A stretch of 64,000 bases of DNA from assembly GCA_007922305.1 (NCBI GenBank), contig ML677373.1:20233348-20297347 (forward strand). The letters are read 5' to 3'. The stretch comes from Dermatemys mawii. Taxonomy: Eukaryota; Chordata; Testudines; Dermatemydidae. Shown in pieces: positions 32,801 to 47,800 of the stretch (position 1 is its first letter; every line of letters starts with the position of its first letter). The position numbers and the translations under genes are program-made. Below the pieces are notes generated by a model. It did not search any database, was not told the origin of the DNA, and worked only from the letters and a program-made list of their open reading frames with translations.

Positions 32801-35800
32801 GTAAGAGCCAGGGTAGTTAAGCACTGGAACAAACTGCCTAGGGACGCTGTGGAATCTCTGTCATTGGAGGTTTTAAAGAACAGGTTAGACAAACACCTGT
32901 CAGGAATGGTCTAGTTACTACACAGTTCTCCCTTGAGCACAGGGAACTAGTCTAGATGACCTATAGAGGTCCGTACCAGTCCTACATTCTTAGGATTCCA
33001 TGATTTCATGTTGGATGCACATTCTCCTTATTCATTTTTACCTCTTCCTGGTTCTGACAGGTCATCGTGCTCCCAACTCTCATTCGTTCAGCTTGAACAT
33101 CTTCATCTTCTCCTTCAGACGCTTCAGGGTTTTGGCGGAAGACCTCTTTCCTTGGAGAAATTCTATAGAGAAAAGAAACCAAACTCAGTGCTCTTGAAGC
33201 ATATGGTACAGACACAGATTTACACATGTAGCTCCTCTGTCATGAACACCTGATCTAGTCAGCCCAAGGCTCAATTCAACTTGTATAGATTCTGTTTTGC
33301 ACAGACCTGAAAATTGGATCCTTTCTCATAGTTTTTCTTCCATATTTCCACTCCAGACTTCGCAGAATGAAAATAAAAATAATACAGTGCAGGTATGGCT
33401 GGAAAATAAGCAAAAGACAGTGGGTGAAATCCCTGGATCTATTGACATCAATGGTGAAGCTCCGATTTACTTCAGTGGAGCCAGGGATTTTACCCAAATA
33501 CGTCCTTTCAAATTTCAGATTTTAGCATCCCATGTGAAGATAAACGGAGTGCAAAAAAAACCAGAGGCATGGCCTACCGATCGGATCACAGGACTGAGAG
33601 CAGGAACAACCCAGATCTAATACTGGCTCTGACATTGACTCTGTTGTCTTGCCAGAGAGAGCATGAGGATGGATTCTAGCTCAGTGGTTAAGGCTCTCGC
33701 TTGGGAGGTGAAATCAGTTCTACCAAGGGTAGCAAGGGTGGAGGAAATGGAGATAATGGAGGGAAGAAGAAAAGAGGAGGATGCTATGATGCAGGAGTGT
33801 GGGGAGAGCCTTCAGAGTATGGCAGATGTACAAGGGTACTCACGCTCTCACACATGAAAAATGCTGTGAAGGTAACACTTGTACTGCCCCCCACCACAGG
33901 TAGCTGCAGTGGATGGCCCCTCTTTACCAGTGAGATGTTGTGCCCTCTCAATTCCCCCTGAAGTCAATAGGGGGTTGAACGGGATCAGCATTCCACAGGA
34001 CTGGGAAAAGCATCTTTTCTTTTCTTTTTTAAATCTCAGAGCTGTGGTGAGAAATTTTCTGCAACGAAACTCCATTCAGCAAGAGGAGGGCATTGGAAAC
34101 AGGGAAACATCACAGCCTCTTAGAAATGGAAATTTGTTCTTACTGCCAGGCTAGCTAGCAAGTGGACTCTGCTCAGCATCGTTTCCTTGAGTGGCCAGGT
34201 GGGAGGTGAAACGTCTATCGATATCTGCAGAAGGGTAAAACAATTACAGATTAGAAACAGCAACATTTTCCAGCGTAGAGTAAAAGTGAAAACCTACATC
34301 CTTTGAATGTAAGATAAGATTGAACGCATCCCCCTGTGTTTAAACACATATAAGCTCATTGCAGTACTGTTAGAGTGTGTGTACGGGACCTTCCTAGACC
34401 TCTGTTTCAAAGGGGCTTTACAGTTTATCGTTAGGCTGCACAATTACTCAGCATTTCATTGGTTTGGCGTGACTGGACTCACTCCTATAACTCAATGAGA
34501 GATCGAGGTGATGCATTCCTGAACCTCCTGCTTCCTCCACATCCTCCACCATCTCTTCCATCTTAGTCCCTTTGCTTCCAGTTTTCCTTCCACTACCTTT
34601 ATATTTTCCCTCCTCCATCCATCTCCTACCTTTTCTTACCCGCATTAGAACCTCATTCTACCTTCCTCTCCTGCTCCTTTGCCTTCCTTTTCTTTCATCC
34701 AGCAACCCTTCTCCATGCCTTGCTTTTCCCTTCATCCCCACCATTCACTGCCATCACCTCCATCCACTCTGCCTGCCTCTTCACCTCTAACTTCCTCTCA
34801 TCCCCAGCTTACCCTCTCTCCTGCTCTCTCTAGAATGCCCACCATCCAAAGTTCCTTTACCTCCCTCTATCTCTGTCTGCAGCTGCCCTCTTTGATGGTG
34901 GTACTCTTCCCACAGCCCTTGCCCAACGTCATCTCCAAAGGACCATCATAGGGTCACTAGATTTCTCCTCTCCTGCTATTTTCAACCCTTCTCCAATCTC
35001 ACTTCTCCTCATGCATCATTCTTCTCCAGGTCGACATGACCTACTGCCTCCCTGACTCCTCTCCATCCACCTTCCTCTTCCATATTGATTTCTGGCTCTC
35101 TCCCTTCTTCTCATTACAGTCCCTCACATACTTCACTTCCATATTGACCCCTTGGAAAACAACCTGTACAGCTCCTTAGCCAGCTGCTGCCTTGCCTTCA
35201 TCTCCTCGTTTCCTCTGAAACAGACCTTCACCAGTCCACTACAATCATTGGCACAGGGCTTACATTTGGGAAGAGTGCTCATAGATACAAAATACTACCA
35301 CAGAGCCACTTCCAAAGAGAAGCTGGGCACCTGCAAATTCCCACTGCAGTCAAGGGGAATTAAAGAGGCTCAGCTCTGCTTTGGATTTGGCCTGCATATT
35401 TGGTTCCATCTTCCCAGTGAACAGCTGCAGTGCTACATCCATCATATGCTATTTGGGTCAATCCTTTGACATGCAGGTACTTTTCTGTAGATGCAAAGTG
35501 GCATTTCATTGTGCAGTACAGCTGGGAATTTTGGTAACTATTACTGGTAGGAATCGTTGCACTGGGTTGAAATTTTAACCCAAGTCATCAGGTCACGGTA
35601 CCTATCTAGCAAGACTGCAGCTGGCAGTGTGCTGCAAACAACTCATCTGACCTTCTGGGATGTTTTTCTTAGGTTTTGTTGCAACTTTTTCCAATTAAAG
35701 CTAGAAAAAAGTTTATTATGCTGGAGTTTATTATGTTCCGCACATACCTGCATAATTAGTCTCATACAGCCAGCCAACGTATAGAAAGGAATCAAGGCAG

Positions 35801-38800
35801 TGAGGAGGGTGGTGAGGAAGTCCATATTGATTATATAAAACATTCCATTAAGCACGAAAGAAACCTAGAAAGCCATGATAAAAAAAAAAGGGGCAACACA
35901 CCTATTAGTCCACTTTAAGAGAAAATTATATACATATATGTAACTTTCCTTCTCTGAAGATATCCGCTTGAGAGCATTGCCCCAGTGAGCATGCTCCAAC
36001 TGCAGGTATCTTAGCATCTATGGAATGTTCTGTTCAGATGCTAGACAAGCGGGAAGCAGGAGCTCCTCTTAACCTCTGAATCTGAAATCCAAGGCAAGAT
36101 CCAGGTCCAAATTTTGAAATTGGCACCTGTCTTTATAACAAGCTGAACAAAACTCCAGGATGAAATCCCCACACATGTCCTCTGAATTTTTATTGCTTGA
36201 TCCATCTGTAATTGCCACTATGATAAAATCCGATCTTCAATGACACTATAACCCCCCTTGAACCATCCTTGTACTTACAAATATAAAGATAAAAGCCAAA
36301 AGGTCACTGTGGCTTTTCTTTTTGCGTAAAGCAAAAGAGATCACATAAGTGAGGACGACAATGGATGCTGCATAGCCAAATATAGACACAACCTGAATGG
36401 AGAGAACCAGAATGAGCATCATGCAACACACACAATAGACAACACAAATTTAGAGGATAAAAGTGGTATCACAGACATTTTTGATGGAACATTTGTGCTA
36501 CCTAACGGTAACCAAACTGGAATTGGATGCTGGGAAAGGATGCTACTACAGTGAACACAGCTTCCCTGCAAACTGAAAACCCAATAACATGCTAAATCTG
36601 GAGAGCTATTTCTCCCTTCTGAACATGTATGTTGAATTTTGTCCTGAAAAAAAGTGACAAACTTATGGTAGTGCGCAGTGCAAAATCAGGCATACGTAGC
36701 CAGGCGACTGGCACATTTCTCCCTTCATCTATCCTGACACAGCACAGTGCTCCTGTAGAACACCCTTGCTGTAATGCTATTCCTGAGATTCTCCAGAGTA
36801 AGACCCTCAATTTGACAACTGACAAAATGAGGTGGCATGGATTTCTTAGGGTGTTAAACTTTTCCCTCAGGTCAGCACTGGCTATATCCATCAATGAAGA
36901 TTGCAACACAGAACTTTCAAGCCTCCCAAAGTTCAGAATAGAAAACACGTGCTCTGATACCAGGATGGTGAAGGATATGTAAGAAGCTAGAGTATTTGGA
37001 TAACATTTTTAAAAAGTCAGGCCTCAATTTTCCCCAGTTATTTAATTCTTGAAGATGAATTTTCCACACTGTTTATTAAAAGGAAATTTACCATAGGTAA
37101 GGCTAATAATCCAGGAGTCAGACCAGTTTCATAATGAATTAAAAACACAATCCCAGTCATTGTGAAGAGAAGAACACAGCAGAGAGAAATGTCCACCAGA
37201 GCCTGGCCACACCAATACGCTGAAGGGAGCAAGCCTGAAGTCCACAGCTGGGAGTGAGCTTTGATCTAGGGAAGGAAATGGAAAGGAAAGAGAAGGCATT
37301 CACTCAATTGTCAGATAGTTACACTGAACAAAACTGATTGGGAAATACATTTCAGAAAAATGGATATTAACAAATAAAAATACTTGTTTAGAATTCTGTT
37401 ATGGGAGGGGATATGATTTTGGATAATCCAAAGTATGGTCCCAATATTGCAAACACTTCCTTAGTTTTGACTGTGTGTGTAGTCTCACTGAAATCAATCT
37501 TACAACTCACATGCAGCATGTATTTACGTGTTTGTAGGATTAGGACCAGTGGGAGAAGTCAGAGGAACAGCATATACTCACTCACACACACACGCATGTG
37601 AGCACAGGCATGCACGTTTTTCAAACTGGGAAACAACTGGTGAGGTTGGATTTCTCCCCAGATCTTTACAAGATGTGAAAAACCGATGATCTATTGTTAA
37701 AAACAAGAAACACAGCAGCTATGACATTTACTTTTACCTACCCAAAGTATCCATTCTTACCTTGTAATCACCTATGCTGCTCATTGCAAAGTGAGGTGCA
37801 AAACCAGAAGCTAAAACAGCCATGAAAAGAATGGAATGCCAAAATAACCTCAGTCCATAATCATATGGCATCTAAAAAACAGTAAGCAAAAATGGCAATA
37901 TGCTTTCATATAATGGCCATGAGTGTTTATGTAATGCCTATAAATAATAATACTAGAATAAATTTGAAATAATGTCAATGTACAGCTGAAGAAACAAAAG
38001 CGTCCTAGTTGCTTTACAAATTTCTGGCTTGAAGTTGCATCTGCAGAGGCATCATGTCTATGCAACCTCAGAACACCCCTTTTTGTAAGGCACCCAGAGA
38101 GGTGACAACCAAGGTCACTTCTCTACAGACTGACTCCGCAATATTGCATTTAGTTCTGGATGCTACAACACAGGGGGATGACGGAGACAAATTGAAACAA
38201 ATGCAGAGAAGAATAAAAATAATTAGGAGACTGGAATAATTAGGAGACCTCATCTCTTGGGAAATAATTACTCTCCCCCCAACCCTAGAATCCACACACA
38301 CTCCAGCAGAAATTTCCCAAGCACAGAGGCTAAGGTACATAGAGATGGAATGGCCATTCATCTCTCCAGACTTGACAAATCATTCGAAAATGTACAGGTG
38401 GAAACAATTTGGCACTGGCTGGGGTAGAGATGGGAATGATTTGACTTAAAGACTGTCTGAACAACATAACCTTGCAGTTCTTTTCGAGCTCTAATTTCTA
38501 TGAAAACATAATTGTATTAGCACATGTAAAACACAGATTTGCATTTGTATGGAATGAGGTGTACAGTTTGGGTCCCCTCATCTCAAGGAATATTTAATAG
38601 CACAGACTGAAAACTCAGCAAAAAGGCAAGATGACAACAAGAATGTCTGGAAGGGACTTATTGTACGCATGACTAGAGAATGAAAGAGCTAGCGTTATTT
38701 AGCTTGGAAAAGAGAACAGTGAAAGGGATTATATAAAGTAGAGAACATGGGGACATCTTAAGACCCTTTAAAGAGGCCTAATTTTCAGAGGGTGAGTGCT

Positions 38801-41800
38801 TAGCACTCTGAAAATCAGGCTTCTTTCAGGGTTCTCAAGTTGGGTGTCCAAATATTGAGGTTTCCAAAATAGCAAATCACTTTTGAAAATCTTGGGCAGA
38901 CTGTCAAATACATACCCTAGGGGGCTCCCTTGTCATGACTTGAATATGTCCAGTGGAACTGAAGTTTCTTAGCAATGCATTGCTAATGATGTTCATTAGC
39001 ACTGGAAAGCAATTGATTCTCTTGGGATGGCACATCATTGAAAATCTGAAATGCTGATGAAATGAAAAATTTGTCAGTCTTCGCTCTAAAAACTAGACTG
39101 TAGCTAGCTGAGGAAATTGAATAGAAAAAAGCATCGTGTTAAATTTTGCCCTCATTTATTCCATCAGTGTAAGTGAGCATACAATTTGGCCCAGATTTTA
39201 CAGTTAAAACCCCCCATACCTCTAGTATTGTTGCATGCTGGCCTTGGTCCATGAAACTTTTATGATACCTGCTACATCTGCTAGCTTAAAGCCCAAACAG
39301 GGATTTTTTTAAAATGTATTCTTCTTCTTCTAACAAAACTATCTTTAATCTATTTTTTGAGGCAGAGACCTTTTTCTTTGTAGTATTATAGAAAATGTCA
39401 TGTGCATTCAGAATAGCATATAAATTAGAGATGAGGATAAACCAACTCCTTGACCTGGATATTGCCAAAGTTTGGATGTAAGCTCTAGATCTGGATTTCA
39501 TTGTAGACACATTTCTGCATAATGAGCCAAAGTAAAAACAAGTCTCCAAACTATAGGAAAGGCTAGATCCAAAGTTTGCTGCTTGAATCCTCCTATAGTA
39601 ATAAAAAATAAGCATAACATCATATACACTTTGTTTCAGTTACCTTGTCTACAAATGATACTTTAATAGCCCCATTGTATTCGCGACCATCTGAGATGTT
39701 TTCCCCATTAGCTATTTCCAACATTATATTCTGACTTTTCACAGCATGGATGAAGTCCTCAATGTCTGAACCTAACAAATTAGAGAAAGCAGAATTTAGA
39801 CAGTTCATTTATAGTAAAAGCACAAGAATGAAAAAATCCAAATGAAGATCCCATCCAAACACCTTAGTCTGTGAGAAATGTTGTGTCCTGATCTGAATTA
39901 TGTGGCTTACGTCCATTCCTAGTAAAATTCGAATGTCACTTTAATAAGGTCTATTGGAAGCTAAAAGTCTAGAGAGAAGCTTTTTGAAATTCTTCCATAT
40001 CACTAGACTTACATATCTAACATTTTTCAAGTGATGGATTTCTGAAAGGGGGCATGGTCTGACCTTTTAACAGGAAGGTGTTTCTTAGCAAGAATTACTT
40101 TGCTGCACACACTAATCAGGAAGTTTGCATGGTGAGAAGTAAAGCTGGTAAAAAAAAATGTAATTTCCTACAGAATGGAAATTCAGAGATTTTGAAATTT
40201 GCTTTTTGTCTCAAATCACAATGAAAAGTTGAAATCTCAGGATATTTTATGAAATGAAATATTCTGAAACATTAATTGAATAATTAATCAGCAGAGTTGC
40301 TGCCCATCTTGTTTCTTTGGTATTAAAGTCAATCTGCTTTCCACAAGTGCTCACAATTTCAGTTTTCAACTAAGCATTCCATTGAGATGATTAGGATCGG
40401 TCAAACCTTCCAAAGTTATTAGTGCAGGCTTTCTGTAGATGCAGGAAATCAATAACTGCCTGTTTTGCCTGTTTCTTTAAAAGAAAAAAAAATCAACAGG
40501 ACACTTACAACGTCCTGTTGTAGATTCCAACATTGACATTCTTAATTCTATTTTTCTCACCTGTATCATTGAGGATCAATAAGCTGGTGTGACGTGTCCA
40601 GTAGTGCTGCTGTCCAGGTTGGAGAAAATACATCTGAGGTGAAACCTTCATTGTAATGGCAACAAATTCTTCATTACTTACTATCTTGGAGATCAGGCAA
40701 GGCAGTATAAGAAGGCCACACACCAGTAATCTAAAATGGAAGAGTAGGTGATGAGTTACACTATACATCCATTTATTGATCCATGGTGCCAAGTTGGCTA
40801 GAAAATCAAAACAAGATGCTTATACTCTCTTATCACCATGTTTTTGGCATCGTATCAATTGATTTTCACAAACCTGCAGGCTTCTTAGAGTTGAAAGTCT
40901 AGCCATGCAATCCAGGGATGTGGAAGGATCAGAAATCTTTAAAACTGCACCCAGTCTCTGCCTATCATTTCTTCAACCCAGGGGGGCGCCGGGTAGGGAG
41001 ACACTCCAGGCCACCAAGTGCTCTGATGAGCACACCATGCATAAACCATGCTTGCAGGGACAGCAAGCAAAACCAGAGCAGAAGATGGGGAGAGGTGCCA
41101 TGGGCAAGGATGGCAGGAGGTAGAGGAGACTGAGGAGGGCATACTGGTAAGAATTTGGGACTATGTCCAGAGGCAAGCAACAAAGCCCTGAGTAAAGAGC
41201 AAGACTTTGAAAATTTCTGTGGTGGGTGACAAGAAATTCTTTGGATATGGCTACCCCCACTCTTTGTGAGCCATGTGGCTGCCTGGGCAGATTATAGAAA
41301 AGCACAGGGCCAAGTAGAGCCACTTCTAGCTGCCACTTCAGTGCCTGGCAGCCAAGACACCAGAAGCTGCTGCCCTTCACCCCACCGGGACCACCATCCT
41401 TCACAGACCTGGTATCAGACTCATTTGTCCCTATATTAGCTCTGTCATTAAGAATCTGGTATCTACTTATGTTATCTCATTGGTGCTGCTTCTTTTCCTC
41501 AAACAATGATGAGAATAAGCGGAGCTGGGGGTGGGGGGAACCAGAATGTCCGTTTCACAGGAAATTCAGTGATTTCAAAAGTGACAAAGAGTCCTGTGGC
41601 ACCTTAAAGACTAACTAAAGTTTTAGAGCATAAGCTTTCGTGGGCTAGTACCCACTTCGTCGGATGCATGCAGTGGAAGTATCCAGGGGCAGGTATAAAT
41701 AGGTAGGCAAGAACCAGGTGAGAGATAACAGGGTTAGTCCAATGAGGCTGAACCAGCTTGTTATCTCTAATCAGGGAGGGTGAGATGTTCCTCTAGCAGC

Positions 41801-44800
41801 TGAATTGGAGGTGTGAATAGTGAGAGAAGAGAAGCTGCTTTTGTAGTTAGCTAGCCACTCGTAATCTTTGTTCAATCCTTGATTGATAGTACCAAATCTG
41901 CAAATGAATTGCAGCTCTGCAGTCTCTCTTTGTAGTCTGGACTTGAAGTTTTTTTGCTGTAAAATGCTGACCTTTAAATCTTCTATAGTGTGTCCAGCGA
42001 GGTTGAAGTGTTCTCCTACAGGTTTTTGTATATTGCCATTCCTGATATCTGATTTGTGTCCATTTATCCTTTTTCGTAGGGACTGTCCAGTTTGGCCGAT
42101 GTACATAGCAGAGGGACATTGCATTGATGCCAACTCTGCCCACACATCTACACCAGCAACACCATCACAGGACCAAACCAGATCAGCCACACCATTACTG
42201 GTTCATTCACCTGCACATCTACCAATGTAATATATGCCATCATGTGCCAGCAATGTCTTTGCTGGTCCCAATCTTGGGACCCAGGGCAAAGTTCTCAGGA
42301 AGAGCTTTCACTTCTCTTTATTACCTTCCCAAAGACCACTACCCTTCCTGCACCTGAGATCCCTATCTCTTAGGCATGGTTCCTCAGTAAAGTAAAGCAA
42401 GATGCAGAAGAGTACAAGATCTGGGGTGACTTCCTTCTCCAGGTGAGATACACATGGTGGTCTCTGAAATTCCTTGGAAGACTGGTTTAGTTGCCCTACC
42501 AAAACAACAAGAAAGTCTTTGTTTTGAACCTTTCTCCCTTAAGGGGAAACTGAAAAACTTTATATTACGCGGAAAATAGTTTCTAAACTCTTCTTCCTGG
42601 AGGGTGGTGTGAAAAAACCAAACAAACCTAACCCCAAATCTTTAAGCAAAGTGTCACAAATTGAAGTGAGATTACAGTGAAGTTTTCAGGAAGAGACATT
42701 TTGCTTCTCTCACATTTTCAAAGTAGCCCTTTCTGTTGGCTCATACTTCTGTTTAGTTACTTCCAGACAGCGAACAGGCCCAAGCGGCTTCCTGACCCGT
42801 GTTGATTAACTCTCACATTCCTGATATGGAGAGCTAGAGCTTTCTCACTCAGCAAGTAGTAACTCTCTTGCTTCCTTGGGACCCAGCTGACTGGTTCATT
42901 TTGATACAGTGACCTTACAACAATACCTGAGCACAAGTGAATACAAGAAACAAGTCCACACATTACGTTTCATTTGGCAAAGCTGTAAGAAAGTCTCCTG
43001 TGGAATAGCAAGGCCACAGAAAACAACAGGCAGATAGAAACAATCTTACAGCCAGGGCTGTCACTTCGCAATGGTGCTATGAGCTGAAAAGTTATTTTCA
43101 GCTGCTTTTATTTATGGCAAATTCACTGTTTAATCTGCAAGTTGTTTTGAGTGCGGACAGACAAAATAAATATCAGTGAGAATTATTTTTAGGGGTTTTT
43201 TTTGGCATATTCAGTCTGAGTTTGCTTTTGCTTTTCATACATAGGGTCAGATACACTCTGGCACTTACATGGACCTAATAGTTTGACTCTCATGCTTTAG
43301 CTTTAAGAAGCGAACTCTTGCCAGGGCACAGACTTGCTGTCTCCAGAGGGCTGTGCCACTTACAGTCACCTTTCCAGTGTCTGAGAGTGACAGGAGACTT
43401 TGTTCCAATTCGTCATGAGAGGAGGGATCTCTTTCCTCTTCTGTCTGCTCCTCACTGAAAACACCATAATCTAAGAGCAAAAAAATCAGCCAGTTAAAGC
43501 TTACCCCTTATCATGGGGCATTTGGAACACAGAAGTTCTTTCCTTTTAGCTTCACTGAAGGGCAATATAGAATCAATCCCAGATTACAAATAAAGGGGGA
43601 AGGAGGGGAATGATTTACCAAAGAAATTGACTTAATCTGCCTCTCATTGCCACATGTAAAACATTATATGTGATTATATTATATCCTGCAAAGTTGTGGA
43701 AGGAGGAAAAAATGGAGCACATCAACCTATGAAAATTCGGTTCGGGGGAGGTTTGGAGGAGATGCTACTGTCCTCTAGAGCAAATTATGCTTCTGATATG
43801 AGTTCTCAAGTCAGCGAGTAGGATCCTAAAATGGATATTTGGATATCAAGTATGGAAATGGCTACTCAACTCAGAGGCTGAAGTTTCAGGCTTTCAGTCC
43901 TACGGGACAAACCATTACTAAGTTGCAGCACTGATGAGTCACATCAGCATGTGTGTCTGGCACTAGTGAGTTTAATTTTTTTGGCCGGTTTGGGAGTACT
44001 CTGTTTAATCTGAGATCCGCCATCTAAGTGGAGATGACCAGAATGAGATTCAGGATTCCAGGCAGTTGTTATAAAAATGTGAAAAGAACTGTTTCGAAAA
44101 TCAGGAACGATGCCTTGGGATGCTTTCAGGGGAACAGAAAATACCACAAGGTTACTTATTTGGATTTATCTGATCCGTGATACTGGAACAAATCCAACTG
44201 CTTTTATTAGACAAAACTCCCACTCCCTTCAATGAGAATTTTGCCTTTGTAAAGACTGAGTCATCCTTTTCACTTCGAACTGTGTTGGACTTTTTTACCT
44301 GCTTGATCAATTGCTGCTTCTTCTTCCAGTGTCAGGAACACCTCAGCCAGGGTTGTCATGGAAATGCCATAACTCAGAATCTCCTGGCCCGCATGAGTGT
44401 CTAGCTCACAGAACAGTTCTAGAACACAAAAATATTGAACAGTTGCATTCTTATAGTTGCGTATTTTAAACCTTTATGAACAGAGTGGCTGCTAAATACT
44501 TTGGGCTGAATATGGAGTCACCTCGGCTTCCATCATGACTGGATTTAGGCATTTAAACAGAAAAGTGACAGAAAACAGTTGTCCGAGCTGTTTTATGGAG
44601 AGTGGACATCCAGCCAACCAGGATTTGAAATCCCTGATACAGATGCTCACTGGGAAGGAGTGCACTCAAAAAATAAAATAAAATAAAATAAAATAAAATA
44701 AAATAAAAGTTTCAACTTGTACAGCACCTTTCCTTATTGAATCTCCAAGTCCTTTACAAACACATGCTCTAGTCCAGACAGGAATTATTTCGAGGAAGTT

Positions 44801-47800
44801 CTTCTGCTGTGTTATACAGGATGTCAGACTAGATAACCCCTGATTATTTTAGAATCTATGAATCTGTGTATTAAGCCTCACAACTCCCTTGTGGGGGAGT
44901 TATTATATCTTGACTCTGAGATGTGGAAATGGAGGAACATAGCATGTAACTATGACTTGGCAAAGGTAACAGAGATGGCAGAAACTGGGCATAAAACCCA
45001 GATCTTCAGGACTTTATTCACACACACCCCACTTCTGTTCCAGTCCTTTCTGTTCATTATTTTGTTCCTTAAACAGATACAGTAAAATGGGGTTGTTCAG
45101 CTGAAAGAGACAATTGACATAAACTAATTAAGGTAAAACATTAACAGAAAAAAGAAGTTCAGACAGCTTGATGTATGGATATTTTCTTCCAGGGGCCTTT
45201 AGACTTGTTCTGAAACTTCTCTGCTACAATGACATCCTAAAGAGTCACTCTTAAATTCTAAAGTGAGAGTTACCAGGGAACTTGTCCACATTTTCAAAGG
45301 GCAGCATGTAAATCAGCTCTTCATGACTCTGCCCTGATAAGTTAGCATTGGGAATGTGCTGCTTGACCAGAGATGTCATTTTTGCGGAATCACAAGAGTC
45401 ACTGATGTGCAGGCTGGAAAGGAAAGAAAAAGGAAATCTTTATAATTGTGCATCTTCGGTTCATCCTGGAACAATCCCACAAACCCAGAAAAGTATACCT
45501 AGCCTCTTAATAAGCTGTTGGAAAAAGTTAAGTCTTTTGAAAAAAGTTCAGAAATGAATCAAAACACATTGTTCATATGTAACAGGACGTCTAATCACAC
45601 ACCTACTTGGCATTTGGAATGTTAGCTGTTTAAACTATCAAGGGTTCTGTTTCTCTTAAACAAACGGAGAAATCCAGAGGTTACTGACACACTAGATGTG
45701 ATGTGGGAACAGGAGTGGAATCTAATTACAGGATCAGCTTCAGGGCTTGCCTTTCTGCCACCTGCAGCTGAGAATTTGGTTTGATTCCTGGGAGAAATAA
45801 AAAGTTGCATGAAAAGCACAGGAGCGTCAGGTATGGAAAGTCTATCACAGAGAATAGCTTGCCAGAGTTCACAGATGTAGAGGGGCTTTCTCTGTGTGTA
45901 TTTAGAAGATAACAGGTAAAACACAGTTATTCCAAATTTGCACTATATGCCCCAGAAAGGAATCACTGAATTAAGTTGGGGTTGAGAGAGCAAAACACCT
46001 CTCCAATCAGGCACATAGTCCTCTGCAGCATGGGATTTTATTCTCTTAAAGGAAAGGATGAAATATTTGGATAGGAAACCAAGTGGTGTCCTCATAACTG
46101 AACAGATCAGTTCCTTCAAGAACTTTGTACAATTTGTCAAATGTAACTCAGAAAAAAAAATGAGTTAAAAAATTAGTCTTTGCCAGGCCCCATAATGCTA
46201 AATGACAGAGATTTATCAATAGTAAAACGTTTCTTCTTGGAAGTCTCAAAATTCCTTTTCATTCTGTGACCCATGCTGACTTCTCTGGGTTGGACGTCTT
46301 CACATGAGTGAGAATTTGCAGAACCACCATTCCAAACCCTGAGGTCCTTATGCAACGCTTATGCAGGCAAAGTTCCCATTCAAGTTATTGGGAGTTTCCT
46401 TTAGTAACAATTCAAATAAACAATGGAGCAAAAGCTGGGGAAAGGACAATACCAACCAATCTTATGTCCTCTCATTATCTACATATTTTATTGTTAATCA
46501 ATGGCAATTTTAGACATGAATTATTAAACTGTTTTGCATTTTTTTTTTATTTTTTACCCATGTGCGAAAAGATCTTTTTCTTTTAGTATTGGTCAGAGGA
46601 CTAAAATTAACAGATGTTCAATACTCAGATAAAATTTATAGCTGAGAAAGATGCTTAATATACAAATGACAAAACTAATACACACCAGTACTGTCTACAT
46701 TAATTTTGACAATATAGAGATTGTTTGCTTTACTATCCTGCCCCCCGCAAAGAAATATAGAACTAAAATGTACTCAAAATGGATCCCTTTAACACAATCT
46801 CAGTATACTGCACCTTAAGTGATAACCGATTCCCCATTTTCTCTTCAGAAAGAGAGAAGAGCCAACACACTTTAACCTCCCATGGGAGATAAAAGCTTTC
46901 CGGTCTAAAGAAACAAGAACACAATAATTTGTACCATAGAGTTAACATGGGAGATTGTTTCTCACTAGAGAGAAAAAAATGAGTGAGGGGAGACACAAGT
47001 GTCTATAAATAAGTGCTTGCAATGTTGTTGAAGCTGTGTTGGTCCCAGAACATGAGATAGACAAGATGTGTGAGGTAATATTTTTTACTGGACCAAATTC
47101 TGTTGGTAAAAGGGACAAATTTTCAAGCTTCACAGAGCTTTTCTTCGGGCCTGTGAAGGACCTGAAGAAGAGCACTGTAAGGCCTGAAAGCTTGTCCCTT
47201 CCACCAAAAGAGAGTCCAGTAAAAGATATTATACCTCACCAACCTGGTCTGTCTTATAACTAAATGGACATACTAAAGACAGCAGAAACTAACATTCTCA
47301 ACAGTTAGGACAGAACAAGTTATGACACTGAGAGCAGGGCAGGAACTGGCTTTTCCATTTCATGGGAAATTCTTAGATTTTGAACTTTTTCTGTTCCGAA
47401 ATGGAATGAAAAGAAAAACCAAAATGCAATTCTGAAAAAAAATCATATCCTCTGAAACATTTCATTTGGATATAATCAAAATGTTTCATTCCAATGTTTA
47501 CTTATAAAATTTGATATTACATAATGTAAACATTTTAAAAATTGAAATGAAAAATCCTTTCAAAATGGAAAATTGAAATGCTCCATGCCAAAAAGATCAT
47601 TATCAGAATGCTCTGGTTCATATTTCTTTTCCTAAATGAAATTTTGTCAAACCTGACACACTTCCGCAATGCGTTTTCCTTTCAACCAGTCGGCATTTAC
47701 TGACAGAAGAATGTTCCACTGGAAAATTTCAGGCCAGCAAAATGACATCTATGTTCCTATCATCATCATCATCTCTTGTGTAATGAGAAATCCAATGCTC

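Noticed and set aside
33663..33960. Possible tRNA or short gene around TAGCTCAGTGGTTAAGGC
   Set aside because: The box A-like string is typical of a tRNA-derived SINE start; no cloverleaf, and downstream sequence is low-complexity.
39286..39615. 109-codon minus-strand ORF next to exon 17
   Set aside because: Initially tested as the exon following 17; the true exon is 38916-39053, which has matching motifs and phase.
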